NCBI GenBank assembly: GCA_030280995.1
Contig: JASXTE010000002.1
Span: 42,885,183-42,949,182 of the forward strand
DNA: 64,000 nt
Source of the DNA: Hemileia vastatrix
Taxonomy: Eukaryota; Basidiomycota; Pucciniomycetes; Pucciniales; Zaghouaniaceae
Direction of reading: 5' to 3'
The position numbers and the translations under genes were made by a program. Below are positions 22,131 through 34,880 of the stretch, one piece after another. Position 1 is the stretch's first letter; the number at the start of each line of letters is the position of its first letter. The notes beneath the pieces were generated by a model that made no database searches, had not been told where the DNA came from, and was given only the letters and a program-made list of their open reading frames with translations.

Positions 22131-22817
22131 ATTAATGATGATATTGATTATAAAATAAAGTGAAAATTTAAGAAGTAGACAAAGTTAGTAGGTGGAAGAG
22201 GATGAAGAGAGGACAAATAGGTGTTTGATCAATTATGAAAATTTAAAGAATGGGGAAATTCTTAATTGGAAAGCGGAGGTTTCAGTATAAATTTTAGTAT
22301 GGCACAAAGGTTTATTAAAAGAAAGATTTTTGTAGTTAACTGTTAAGATTGGAAAAACCAATTTAATTTTTTAATGTTTATTATTTAAGAAAATGACTAT
22401 ATAAATGGGCTTAAAAGGGTAATCTTTCAAGTCAAGTTTTAAAAAATATTTAATGGTCAGAAAATGCAATTATAGTTCTAAAACGTGCATGGAAATTAAA
22501 TTCAGGTGACTCAAGAACTCTTTGAAATTTTTATCGAACTTTTACTATTTTTCTACTATTTTTAATAACTTTATAAAGTGTTTTTGATTTTTAATAATTT
22601 ACTTAAATTTGATAATTTTCTAATAGGTGAATAGGGCTGTACAGACTTCAAAAAAATAGAATGCATTTTAAGGGAGAAGTAGTTCTATCATCTGTAATTT
22701 TTCTACATTTTTTTTAGTGGTATTTAAAGGTTCTAATTTAGTATGGAAGCTCATATGAGCTCTGAAATGCTTACTCTAGGTAAAATAAGGCACATGAAAT
22801 ACTATGCATATAAATCC
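22131..22817. other. AT-rich stretch with no gene recognised
   Basis: A purine-rich piece (22180-22290) upstream of the cysteine-cluster ORF, then plain AT-rich sequence. From about 22770 there is weak similarity to the sequence left of 28210, which may be part of the direct repeat. No coding signal was found. Confidence 0.45.
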
Positions 22818-23335
22818 TGTAGACACATAATTAAAAAAATACAGAAATCATCAGAAAACTTAATTATTAAAAACAACATCATAAAACGACATTCATTATT
22901 ATTTTACATAAAAAATTATAAACTTTTAATACCCTTATAAATATAACACTTTTACATAAAATTTTATAAAACTCATTAATAATCATATATAATAACTTAG
23001 AGGGTATCATTTTAAAGGTCTCATCACTTGGGAAGAGAATTTAACAGCTAATTTCTATAAAATAAAAGCTTCATAAAAAATATTATTCAATAATTTAAAT
23101 AAATTTTCTAAATACAGCTTAGCTTTTGAGTTTCTTACCCTTATTATTAAACACACTGATTCAACATCTCAATGTTGTTAATAAAAATAGTTTATTGGCC
23201 ATTTCATAACAAGTAGAGGATATAGCTTAGTTAATTGAGAACTCTTATTTTACTTAAAGGGAAAGGGTTTTCTTATGTTTATCCAACTCCCTTGGATTCT
23301 TCTTACAGCAAGGAAACTGTAAGAGTGCTTCTACA
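22818..23335 (+). repeat. Direct repeat D, left copy (LTR-like)
   Basis: 518 bases with TGTAGA...TCTACA inverted ends, collinear with 28210-28733 (shared TATACCCTTATAAATATAAC-type, AAGCTTCATAAAAA and CAACTCCCTTGG-type stretches). Near the right end, AAAGGGAAAGGGTTTTC...TCCAACTCCCTTGG closely resembles the end of the family C LTR. This favours an LTR in plus orientation. Similarity also extends about 15 bases upstream of TGTAGA in both copies, so the left boundary is uncertain. Confidence 0.6.
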
Positions 23336-26300
23336 ATGCTGCTTCCACCATTTCAGTTATTGACTTCATGAAATGTGTCTTGGAGAAATGTGAAAAGCTG
23401 GACAATTTACCACCTCCACCAACAACTTTTAAATCATCATCTCTTGCAAATGAACTAGTTACTAATAATTTATCTCAACCCCCTGAAAATATGTACACCC
23501 TTGAAGAATTTTCTTTATCACCATCTGGAAGCCGAAAAAAATTCCCCTGATTTTTTATCATACTTGCCATCAAGATGCCATTAATTTTGGGATTCCCTAC
23601 TTACGCCTCTCATTAAAAATGGAGCACAGTTATTGGAATTAAAGAATCATTCAACACTTGAAAAAGCACTATTTCTATTCCAAAAAGTACCAGGCATTTG
23701 ATCAGTATCACATAGATCACTCTGAAGAAACAATAAATTTTATGACCCTAATTCTGGAACAATGGATTCTTGGAAAAAATTCAAACAGTAAATATTTAGA
23801 TTTTTATAAGTTAAATAGAAGCAGAATAATGGATGCTAGGAAGAAAGTGAGTTATATTTTTTTTTTGTAAATTTCTATTAATAATTTTGCTCTAAGTTTC
23901 ATACTTCTAGTGGGAGAACAGCTGTAGCTTGTCTTATCGCTAAAATTCTCTTTTTGTTTGATAATCTTTGTTTCCACTCTAAAACTGAAGAAGATGAAGA
24001 AGGAAATCATTGGAAAAGGAAACTATCTTGGCACTATAAGGAATTTCAAAATTTTTACTCACAAGTTGATCAAATTACTCTTAACTCCATAAGAGGATCT
24101 AAAACTCATGGACATATTTCTAAAAATATTTTATCCCTTAGGAAAGACTCAAGTATTGCTTCAAATACACTGGTTTGTCCTAGTAATCTTCCCACCAATT
24201 GTTACAACATTGATAATCTCAGCCTTTCTCAGTTTTTACTCTCTCTTCCATCTGCTTAGTTTTTCACCTGTAAATTTTGATTAGAATTTTTCTCCAGATT
24301 AAGTTGTATTGAATAGACATTTTTAATAGTTAAAATATTTTAGAATTTGAATATATTATTTTATCCTTTTTATGCCATATTTTTTAAATACCACCACTTA
24401 AATAAGTTTTTCTTATTATTTCAAAATACTCACCTCTGAACATACCTACTAGATATGTTTTTTGCACTTGCTCTGAGCTTTGTTGCAATAAAAAATCTTT
24501 CACAAATAGTGAGCATGAGTTAGTTCAAGGGCTATGAATGTCTACAACTGTATATTACAAGAATAAAGACAAAATTCAACTTTTGAAGAAACAAAGTCAG
24601 TTGGTTGACTGATCCAGAGCTCCTGAGAACCAAACTCTGGCTAAAAGTAGTTCTAAGAAAGAATCTTCTCCCAATTTTTTTCCTGCATAAAGCTCTTAAA
24701 ATGAAGTATTCTTACCCAAAACTGTAGAGGTAAAAACCTAAAGTTTGCTTTAACTTATAATTATTTTAATTTCTTACTCTTTTTAACATATTTATCTCAT
24801 TAGTTTTGCCAAAAACACTAATTGAGTCTTGATGCTGATGATGCTGAGTCAAGCACCCCAATCATCAAAAAATCAAAAAATATCAAAAGTTATTTTACCT
24901 TTTAAATTTACTAAGAATTTGAACCTCCAACTTTTCTCCCCCTGCTCTTGCGCATCTATCACCATTTATTTCTATAAACTTATTGATCTGGCAAATGGCA
25001 TTCTGGCTCAAAACTTATCACATAGGCAAATTAAAATACAGATAAAAACTGATTTTTTCAAGATTAAATTAATATTTTAAACCCATAAAGATGCTAAAAA
25101 ATTCCTGCATGAGTCTAAAAAGCTTCCTCATAGCATTTCCACTGTTCTCAACTGACTCAACCTACATGTGCCCCTTACAACTCTTCTGTGTTTTCCAAAT
25201 TGCTTTCATCAAACTTTCAAAACAGCTAAAGATTAATAATTGGAACATGCCCATTGTAGTCAAATTTTTCTCAATTCCATGCCTTGTAAAAAGAATGTTG
25301 TTTTGAAGTGCAATCATCCATTATTTCAGCAAAAAGATAATTTAACATTAGATTTAGTTCCAATCCAAACTTTTACAACTCAATCTCTAATATCTTCTCT
25401 TGCCTGCCTTCTTCTTCTTCCTGTGTTTGAAGACAATCTTGATTACTCATTAATAAGGCCACATAATACACAAGGGAAAACGTGCAATGTTTGGGATGGT
25501 TTGGTCTAGAGGGAATTTAAAGATATAAAAGAAGATTATTATACAAATAAAACTGGTAGTCTTATTTTCAGCTTGTATATTGATTGGTTTAATTCTTTTG
25601 GGAATAAAATTGGAGGTTATATTCAGGTGTCATTTGTATCTATTTTTTTGATTTATATAAATCTTCCATCTCATTTACAATATAAAAAGTTGGCACAAAT
25701 CACACCTGAGCCACATGAATCTAGTTAAGACCAGTTTAATCATGTTATATTACCTTTTTTAGAAGAACTTCAAAAGTTATGGAAAGGATGCTTTTTTCAA
25801 AGACATTTCTTTATTTTAAGTAAGACCAATACATTCTGCAATTTTTCCTTTAATTGGTGACCTACCAGCTATCCAGATTCTCTCCAGGATTTTTGAGCTA
25901 TAGATCAAATAATCCATTCTCATTATGCTTTATTTCTAAAGAAGATTTGAAATATGGGAAGCTTCCTGCTGAGTTCATATCACGCACTGATTCAAACCAC
26001 CCAACTCAAGCTATTAAATGGAAAAATGCTTCAAGTGCCAAAGCAAGAAAAAATATCTTTTATAATGAAAGTGTTTTATATTTTTCTCCTCTTGAACTTT
26101 CATATTGGAAACCAGTCTCTCTTGTTGGAATAGAACTTATGCACTGCTTACCTCTGGGTATTTCCAAAGACTTCAGTAAAAATTACCTTCTAATTATAGC
26201 AGCTGGTGATTACATTCAAAAAGAAAAGAAAAAATCTCTAAAAAAAAGGCTTTCAGGACAAATATTCACTCTTTTTGAGATACATCCAGCATTCATTTTC

Positions 26301-27760
26301 CAGCTCCTCCTCTAATACATTTTTATTTAATTTATTAAAAAAAGATTTCAAAATTACCATCATTTCCCTCAAATTCTTCTTCTCATGATTCAAGTAAAAG
26401 TAGAAAAAAGAAGTACAGTTTGTGTAGTGATACCACCACTGAGAAAAAAACTCAAAATAAAGACTATCTTATGATGGAATTAGTCAGGAGAAGGCTGAAA
26501 AAGCCCTAAAAATGGTTGGGCCATCAAGAAGTACTAATCTACAAGTTGTTGAGGCCAGCTCAAAAAAAGAAGAATCTAGCTCTGATTAAGATAGATAAAG
26601 TAAGTTATACTGAGTTATTTTTAATTACATATTTCCTTAACAAATACTTTCTTTAGAGTCCACATTTAAGGAATTTTCTTCCTGTTTTAGACCTAAAATC
26701 AATTTGGGATTAGCTGCAGCACCAAATGATTAAACTTCTGATTAAAGTCTAAGGACTAGTGAATTGATTATTGTACAAGATTTTATTCACCATATACTAA
26801 TTCCCTCATGGCTAACCTGTGTTCCACACCATGTAGGGGAGACTGGAACAAACCTCAAGGTAGCAGAATTGCTTATTTTAAACAAAATTTATTACATGGT
26901 TGATTTTTTCCCAGTTTGGAGTATAGAAAGTTTTGAATGCTGAGAGAAGAGGTTGGTAAAGTGTATTTCCCAGTTGGTATCAAGTTTAAACCTTTCAACT
27001 TCCTTTGAAATAAGTGAAGAACAAATTGTATCTCTTCATGATCATCTGAAAGAGTATATGAAATGTATTAAAGAATTTTGGCCACATATTGACATCAAGC
27101 CTAATTTCCACTTAGCCCAACATTTTCCTGAAGTTCTGAGACAATTTTAAACAGAACCATCATCAGCAGCTTGGGATCATGAGCGTATAAATGGAGTTTT
27201 GGGATCTATCTCACACAATTATAAAAAAAGCATGTGCTCCTATATTATTTTTGTTCCTCATAATTATTTACTTTATTTTTTTTTAATTTTAGATGAAAAA
27301 GACAAAAACTTTATGAAAATTTTTATCTTAACTGGGAAGCTTCAATATTTTATTCATATGAATGACAAATGATTGGGAAAAAAATGAAAGATGTTTTTGA
27401 TATAGATAAAAAAGACTTCAAAAGCAACTGTTAAACTACTTCATGAATTAAATTTTTTATGGCTATATTATTTAAATAAGAATGATATTAAAAAGCTTTT
27501 TCATTATTTTTTTAAAAAATTAATTGACTGTAGCTTTAGAATTTCTTCTATCTAAAATTACTGATATCCAATACTTTAACATAGTAGATAAATACTTCTC
27601 ACTATACTTAAAAAATCAAGGGAACAGGAATATTGAGATCAAATTATCAAAATAAAAATGGTTGGAGTTGTGTTAAGAATTTGGGAGTCACAGACGCTCC
27701 CAGATTGAGTCTTTATTCTAGCTGTATTGTATGATGCTGTTGAAAAAAAAAATAGAAAAT
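23336..27760 (+). pseudogene. Tnp2-type (EnSpm/CACTA/Plavaka-like) transposase, decayed
   Basis: Cut-and-paste transposase of the large Tnp2 group common in basidiomycetes. Landmarks appear in order through many frames: NVWDGLV near 25490, LIFSLYIDWFNSFGNKIGG (25560-25616), NLPSHLQYKKLA, PEPHESS, DLPAIQILSR at 25860 (the DLPA hallmark), ELSYWKPVSLVGIELMHCLP with the IDxMH-like motif (26098), and DIKPNFHLAQHFPEVLRQF (27093-27148) followed by AWDHERINGVLGSI near 27170. The 5' third (23368-24260) has cysteine-poor, Ser-rich fragments I cannot assign. Stops and frame changes are spread throughout. No CACTA termini were identified; direct repeats flank the region instead. Confidence 0.78.
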
Positions 27761-28209
27761 CCTTTCTCAAAAGCAGGATTCAAAACTTTTTGATGCTACA
27801 ATAGATGGTCTAAAAATTTTCTTATTATTCATAAAGATATTATTAAACATGTTTCAAGAACTCTCAATGAAAGTGGCTTTGGTGGTGTTTTATCAGATAC
27901 TGTCAGTATGGTGTCATTGAGTAATATAGCTGGTGCCTATTAATCATCTTTTTAATATGCTCAATGAATTCAATATATGTTTTTTAGACACCAAAGTTTT
28001 ATCTTTTACCTGTTTCAAATTATTAAAATAGTACTATATTGAAAGCTTAAATTAGTCCTAGTGATACAACTATGAGCTATGTGTCATGATGAAAAATTGT
28101 TCCACCTATGTTCCAACACAGGTTTTACTTGGGTTAATCCACAGGTTCTAAAAAACCACTTGACTGCAAGTTGTCTTACTTTGTATCTGGTGAATATGCA
28201 TATAAAGCT
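27761..28209. other. Unassigned AT-rich stretch after the transposase
   Basis: No recognised gene. It may hold the 3' untranslated end of the Tnp2-type element. A GTTCCACC...GTTCCAACACAGG near-repeat is seen at 28100-28125. Confidence 0.4.
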
Positions 28210-28733
28210 TGTAGACTCAAAATCAGAACAATATCAATAATCAATCAGAAATCTTAATCATTAACCATCAAACTTTTTTATTCATCAACAAAAATTATTT
28301 ACATAAAATTATAAAAATTGTTATACCCTTATAAATATAACACTTTTTCATAACATTTATATATTTTACTCAACATTTCATAAATATATACTTAAAGGAT
28401 ACCATTATAAATGTCTCAACATCAGGGACTTTATTTAAACATCTTTATTCCAATAAAAAAAAGCTTCATAAAAACATATTATTCAATCACTTAAATAATT
28501 TTTCTAAATATGGATTCACTGTTGTATTTCTTTCCCTCATTACAAAGAGCACTGATTATATATCTCAAAACCATTTATAGTTTAAAAAATGATTATTTGG
28601 TAATCTTGTATCAAGTAGAAATTATTAGCTTAGTTAATTATGAACTCTTTATTTAATTAAAGGGACAAGGTTTTCTTTTGTTTATCAAACTCCCTTGATT
28701 CTGCTTACAGAAAGGTTACTGTAAGAGTCTTTC
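28210..28733 (+). repeat. Direct repeat D, right copy (LTR-like)
   Basis: Collinear with 22818-23335; begins TGTAGACTC and ends TTTCTAGA (TCTACA mutated). It lies directly against the copia 3' LTR start at 28734-28903, so it could alternatively be the distal part of the copia LTR read on the minus strand. The internal evidence does not settle which. Confidence 0.55.
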
Positions 28734-28903
28734 TAGAGCAGAGAGTGAAGAAATTATTCTGCAGGATACAGTAAGTATAATGAGTCATATTAGATATAGT
28801 AGTAAAGAATTTAAATGCAGATAAATTTATGCAATGATTGCTAATAGAGATGTGAATACACCAGACTTGAATTAGGAATAGAGAAGTTGTAACAATTCTC
28901 ACA
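28734..28903 (-). repeat. Copia 3' LTR, proximal part
   Basis: On the minus strand the element's end (GLLPPKLQDRRV) is followed by the polypurine tract AGGAGGG and then TGTGAGAATTGTTACAAC, a typical LTR start. The LTR runs leftward from 28903. Whether it stops at 28734 or continues through the direct repeat to about 28169 (ending AAGACA) is unresolved. Confidence 0.6.
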
Positions 28904-30278
28904 CCCTCCTGTCTTGGAGTTTGGGAGGCAACAAGCCACAAGAGTTGAGAAATGTGAGAAGAGATTTTCTGGGAGTAGATTTTGTTAAACTATTGGCAAG
29001 AATTAAATTAGTGGGAGTATAGGGAATCTCAATATTACCTAGGAGGACCTTTTTCCTGATCCAGTGGTATTGGACTTCAATATGTTTGGTTCAAGCTTGG
29101 AATACAGGGTTTTGTGAAAGAGATATGGCTCCTTAGTTATCCCTGTATATGGTTAGGAGACACTTCATTGGAATCTGAAGTGATTCAAAAAGATTTCTGA
29201 GCCAGATTTCCTCTTGTCCATAATTAGAACAAGATTGATATTTGGCTTCATAAGATGAGAGGGCTACTGTAAGGGTTTTCATTTATATCTATGAAATTGC
29301 ACCACCAATGAGTAAAAATAAGTATCCAATGGTAGATCTTCAAGTTCTGGGACATCCAAATTAGTAAGCATCTGCAAAGCCAGTTAGATTGCACCAAGAA
29401 AAATTCCCTTCTGGATGGTGGGAGGTACTTTGTTGAGAATAGGTGAGGACAAGATCTCTACTCTTGGAGAGGTACCTGAGTACATGTTGGAACACTATCC
29501 AGTGAGGAATTCTTGGTTTTTTGAAGTGTTGTGAGATATGACTGATAGAAAATGCCAGGTTTTGCCTTGTAATTTGCACAAGGTAATTTAGAGATCCCAT
29601 GACACACCAATAATTCATTTTCACATTACTGAAATTCAGTATTTCAGAAGATGTGGCTGGAATAAGATGGTCAGGAGAAAGGAGTGGTGTCATGACTGAC
29701 TTTCAGTATTACATGTTGTATTCTTTGAGTAGGCTGGTGATATATAAGGGTTGTAAGAGACATATTGTGTTGAGTTGGGTGTTATGAGAAATTTTTATAA
29801 CCAAGAAATAGGATAAAGGACCAAGAAATTTGATATTGAATCATTCTTTATTCTTTTCTTGAACTGAGTTAGATCTTTTATAAATAAAGCCAGATAATTG
29901 AAATAGAGATAAGCAAATAGTGGGTTGTGAAGGGTTTTTGAGACAAACAAGAAGCAGGTATCTGCACTAGAAGGAGGCATGTCAATTTCTGCAAAGAAAT
30001 TGTTTATTTATTTTGACCAACATCAAGGAGATTGTTTAAGGCTGTAAATTGATTTATTTAATTTGAGTATTGGTTGGGAAATCAAGGGAGTTTTCTTTAC
30101 ACCTTGGGGAACTTTAATAAAAATAATTTTCTCTAATGTACCTTTGAGAAATGCCTCTTTTAAATCTATGTGTTCCATATAATAACAATTTTAGATGGCA
30201 AGGTCTAGTAGAATGTGGAAAGTAGTGAGCCTGCCAGTGGGGAGAATGTCTCAAAGTAATCAATCCCTGAGCACATAC
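28904..30278 (-). pseudogene. Copia reverse transcriptase C-half and RNase H
   Basis: Begins with the RT motif GIDYFETFSPTGRLTTF next to the 4.6-kb insertion. At the active site the expected YVDD is YFNY (in LYFNYLALFIKDL, near 29895), so both catalytic aspartates are gone. Further on come the copia blocks YWCVMGSLNYLVQITRQNLA, QHVLRYLSKSRDLVLTYS and GFADAY (29693-29361), then SSYEAKY-like and ILANSLTK-like motifs with stops. It ends at the polypurine tract. Several frame changes are needed. Confidence 0.85.
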
Positions 30279-33200
30279 ACCACACAATATTTGGGGGGAC
30301 TTGCTAGCAAGTCCTCAATTTGAAGTCAGATGAAACTCAGATATAACTTAGACTGAACTAATAATAAGCTGATACTGAAATCTGCATTGAACTCATCTTG
30401 AACTCTTAACCAAGAATGGATGAATCTGTGCTGAAATAATGGTGAGAGTTTAATGAATAATCAATAGAAAGAAAAAAGGAAAGATTAAAATCTGGTCCAT
30501 TCATAGAAATTTTTCATAAAACACAATTTATTTTTCATAATGAGTTTCACTTGATAAGTAAAAATACTGAAAATTATATTATTTATTTCAAAAGCATCAC
30601 TTTTAAACTTTCTAATGATTATATTAATGTTTATGGAGAAATTATACAATAAAATCAGTGGCTCTTGTTATTGAAAACTCCTCTTAAACTAGTATTTTAT
30701 GCTTTAATTTTTAAATTAAAACCACATGACGTGATTATTTTTTATGTATTTCAAATAATTTTGATTATGAAATAAGATTATTTTCAATTCACTTTAGTTA
30801 TATAAAAAGCATATGGAAACATCAGAAATATTATATTTTTTATTCATTTATACTGTGCAAAACACACATAACCAAAATAAAGAACATATATAAGTGTTTT
30901 ATTAAAAAATTTCTGGCATGATGAAGTGCTCTCACAGCTTCTTCATTCAAAACAGCAATATTTTTTTTAATTATATGTATTTAAAGAAGGCTCATCTTAA
31001 GTTAGTAGATTGTAGTACAGTTTTTGAGTTTTTGAAACACATGAAAATTATTAAAAAAAAAGAAAATTCATTTCTTCCTTTGTTTAGATCTAGTTATTCC
31101 TCAACTACTAAGAAATTTTCTATTATAATTTTCATAAAAGAAAGAAAAACTGATATTTTGGAGCTTTTTATGGTTTTTTTATAAGAATTCCATTAGGAAT
31201 ATTTGAGTTTGTAGAGTGATCTCATGAATTGAAAAAATAAATCACCACTCAGTGAATTTTCAACGTAAAAAAATTGCATTTAAAATAAATTTAAACTATA
31301 AATATAAGACAAAAAAAACAAATTTATATTTCTTCAAGTTGTAATTTTAATTCTAAAATATTCTTAAATGTTATATTTCGGTATAATAACAGTGTTCACC
31401 TGGGAATTAACACCACCAATTTCAAAAAGTGCTCTCATGTGAAAAAAGGTGTTCAAGATTTTATTTTAGACAGTATATTGTTAAAGAATCTTTAAAGTAG
31501 GAAGAAGGAATATTTTTCATCATTTTTTGAGATTCTTATTTAAAAAATACTATTTCTTACTTATTGTGTAAAAACCATACAATAGGTTTTTCTATCTATT
31601 TCAATAGAAAAAGATAGAATTAAATTAACTATATCCTAATTAATATAAGTTTTACTATATATTTTAAATGAATAGACTAGAGATTGTAATTTAAAGGTGT
31701 TGAAAAAGTGATTGAATAAAATAGTATAGGTTCTAATGCCTATTTTCTAGAAAAAATGTTTTCACAGAAGTAGTTTGAAGCTAAAAATTAAAACACCTCC
31801 TTTTCAAGTAAAAATATATACATTGAAGTTTTATCAATTATTTATTGTAAATTTGATAATCATAATGATAGATAAAAATTTCATTATGGATCTATTAAGT
31901 ATTAAATTCTATTGAATTCAATACATTTGAATTTTTTTTAGTAAAAAATAATATAAAATTCTACTTGGTAATTTCTCTTATCAAATACCAATTTTAGAAT
32001 GAATATATTTAAATAAAAATTCATTCCATCAGAGAATCTTTCAGCTCTTCATTAAATATTTTGACAAAAAATTTAGTTTATAATTTGAGTTTTTAGTACA
32101 ATATCAATTGGTGAAAAAGATGTTTACTACCTTTTTTAAAAAATAAGCAAAGTTATTCTGTGAGGCTTCAGTTTAGACTATTCATAAAAATTTAAAAAAA
32201 TAATGTGATACTTATAAGGATCTGAATAACTTAAATCTTAAACAAAAAATAATCTTTTTTAAGGTGGCGTAAATATAAGCACAATATCTGATACATTTTT
32301 TTATATTATAGTTGTATAAATTTAAGTTTAGCACTTTTTGCAATCTATCATATGAAAAATAAATAATATTATCATGATATATAGTGAGTTTTAGACTATT
32401 TTTAATAAAAATTGTCCTCAAAATTATTCAAAAGCTCTATTTATTTCCAGAAATATATATTATTTCTTATAAATTTTATTGATATGAAAATATTCTAAAT
32501 TTCCAATTAAAAAATCATTTATGAAATTTTTAATAAATTACTTTTTTTTCTCATCTTAGCTTAGCCTGAAATACGTGAGGGCACAACATTTTTTTAGGAG
32601 TTCAATCTTAGTTCCAGAAAAACTAAGAGATATAAAAGTTTGTAAGAATGTATATAGTCATTGAAAGAAAAAACGTTTAGAATTCAAAGGGACCTAAGGA
32701 GTTTTTTCTTTTAAAGAATAGATAGTAGTACAGATATTAGAATAGCTAAATTATTTAATTCTTTTAAATTTTTATCTATCACAGGTAAAAATTCAGGTAT
32801 GTGTATTAATCATAAAAAAGAAGTCATGCTCAAAGATTAAATAAATCAATGGAGGTTTTGTTAAACATTTTTTTTACTTTTATTATTTTACTTGAAGATA
32901 TTTTTAATCCCACTAATAAAATTTAAAATCTAACCAATTCTAATTAAATTCACCCCATAAAATACATAAGAGCATTAGTTTAAAATCATAATATATATTT
33001 TGTTCTTTTTTTAACTTTTTCTAAAATTTACCTTTTTTTTAATTTTATTTATGTATAGTTATTCAAAGCACTCTGTGAAATAATTTTTAAAAAGGAGAAA
33101 TCATATTTCATTTCTAATTCTTTTGTTCTAACACTTCTTCTGTCTTAAAGTGCAGTCTTTTTTTCAAACAGCTAATAAAGATGAATTTTTTATACAATTT

Positions 33201-34880
33201 TGTGGATATGTGTTAATAAAAAATGATAATAAATTATCATTTATAATTGAATAAAAGCACCATAAAATTACAGGTTGTACTCAATTTTTTGGCCAAAGAA
33301 CAGTTTTCACTATCAATTTTACACCACATCCTTTGACACCCTCTCCATCACTCAGAACACCTCTCGCTTTCTCTGCATCCCTTTCCTTTCAATTTAAACC
33401 CCTCACCCTTTGATCACCATCCTGATAAATATTTTGCAATTTAAAAAATATTGAGCCCAAGGTTCAGTCCCTCCCCTCCCTTACACTGACCTCTCAATCT
33501 TTACTTCATCTCACCCCTTTTGCTTCAATCCTTACCTCACCTCACCCCTCTTGCACCCCCTCCCATGGCACCCCATTCATTCCAACTCCCAATCGACTCT
33601 TTTATTTTGCCCTCAAATATGTCCCACCCCTTTTTTAACATACCCAACCCTTTTGCTTCCAACACCAAAATTATCACTTCCCACCCCAACTATTTCCCCT
33701 TCACAACAATCCACCATTTCACTTTTAATTTCACCCCTTTTGTTTTCCAATTCACCCCTTTTACTCCCTATGGAGTAAAATGGGTGGGAAGGCAAGTAAA
33801 AGGAGTGAGATCAAAGCAGGTGGAGTGGAGAGGGAAGTTAGAAGGGTGCAAGGAGGAGAAAAAGGAGTATTTTTTGATGAGTTTGGATGAAGAGGGATAA
33901 AGAGGGGAGCACCAAAATTTGAGAGGAATGATTACTAGTGAGACTAAAGACAGATACATTAGAGAAAGAGAATGTTAAAAAGAAGGATAATGTGATTGAA
34001 ATATGAGGGGAGGAAAGTAGTGTGAACAATAATTTTGACCCGACATAAAAAACAATAAAAATAAGTTATATATTATAAGGCTTAAAAAATATAATTGTTT
34101 ATACCCCTGAAAAAACATTTATTAATGTTACAAAATTTTTATTAGTTTTATGTTTTATTCTCATATAGTTTTTACATTGATTTTCTATATATTATTGAAG
34201 TAATGGTGAGGTAGTTTCTTAAAAAAATTGTACCAATATATTTTTTTTACTTGTTAAAATGTGGTATATATATTAATTTTAAAAAATTGATCCTTTAACT
34301 AAAATTATTCTAACTTCATTTTGATATTTCTGTACCTACCAGAATTATTTTCAAGTTTGATAAAGATTTAATAATATCAATTTATTGAATGAGATCATAT
34401 ATATATATTTTAAATCTTTACTGATAAAAATTTAATTAAAAATATGAATTTAATAAGTATTTATATCATGAATAATTTTTTATAATAATGTATTATTTCT
34501 GCATATATTCGTAGGTAAAATATATTGTTAAATTATGTGAAATATTCAATAATGCAGCTCATATGAGAAGTTTATTACTATTTAAGAATAAAAAAACATA
34601 ATATTTCAAAATATTATACATCGGCAAGCCAAGTTTGGTAGTGCACTTCACTTCTTCAATATTCCTTGAAAAATCACTGTAATTTAAGCCTCAATATTTT
34701 TTGCACTTTTGATAATCTGTCCTTCAAAAAATGTTCAAATCTGCTTCAAGGATTTTTTAATGCAACTTCAATATTTTTTCATGATTCTTTTGGCACAGTC
34801 TCATTGTGTGCTCAATTTTATATGATTATGGGTTCAAGGTTGCGGACTTACTAGCAAGTTCATCCCCCATATTCCGTGGT
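30279..34880. mobile_element. Palindrome-ended transposon, 4.6-kb copy
   Basis: Inserted in copia RT. The inverted ends ACCACACAATATTTGGGGGG and (reverse complement of the right end) ACCACGGAATATGGGGGAT match the 1.9-kb copy. Just inside is the perfect palindrome GGACTTGCTAGCAAGTCC (30297-30314); the right copy (34844-34861) has three changes. Left subterminal sequence (TCAATTTGAAGTCAGATG) and right subterminal sequence (GGGTTCAAGGTTGCGG) also match the 1.9-kb copy. A pyrimidine tract (33330-33770) and a purine tract (33775-34020) again lie in the right half. The flanks CATAC/GATAA share 3 of 5 bases. The remainder (30320-33320) is AT-rich with no recognised transposase; ORFs up to 88 codons look random. 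Confidence 0.8.

Noticed and set aside
30918..32421. ORFs of 69-88 codons inside the 4.6-kb palindrome-ended element
   Set aside because: Lys/Ile/Phe-rich peptides expected from AT-rich random sequence; no motif, and no counterpart in the 1.9-kb copy.
33520..34029. Overlapping open frames on both strands
   Set aside because: The same pyrimidine/purine composition artefact as at 15 kb.
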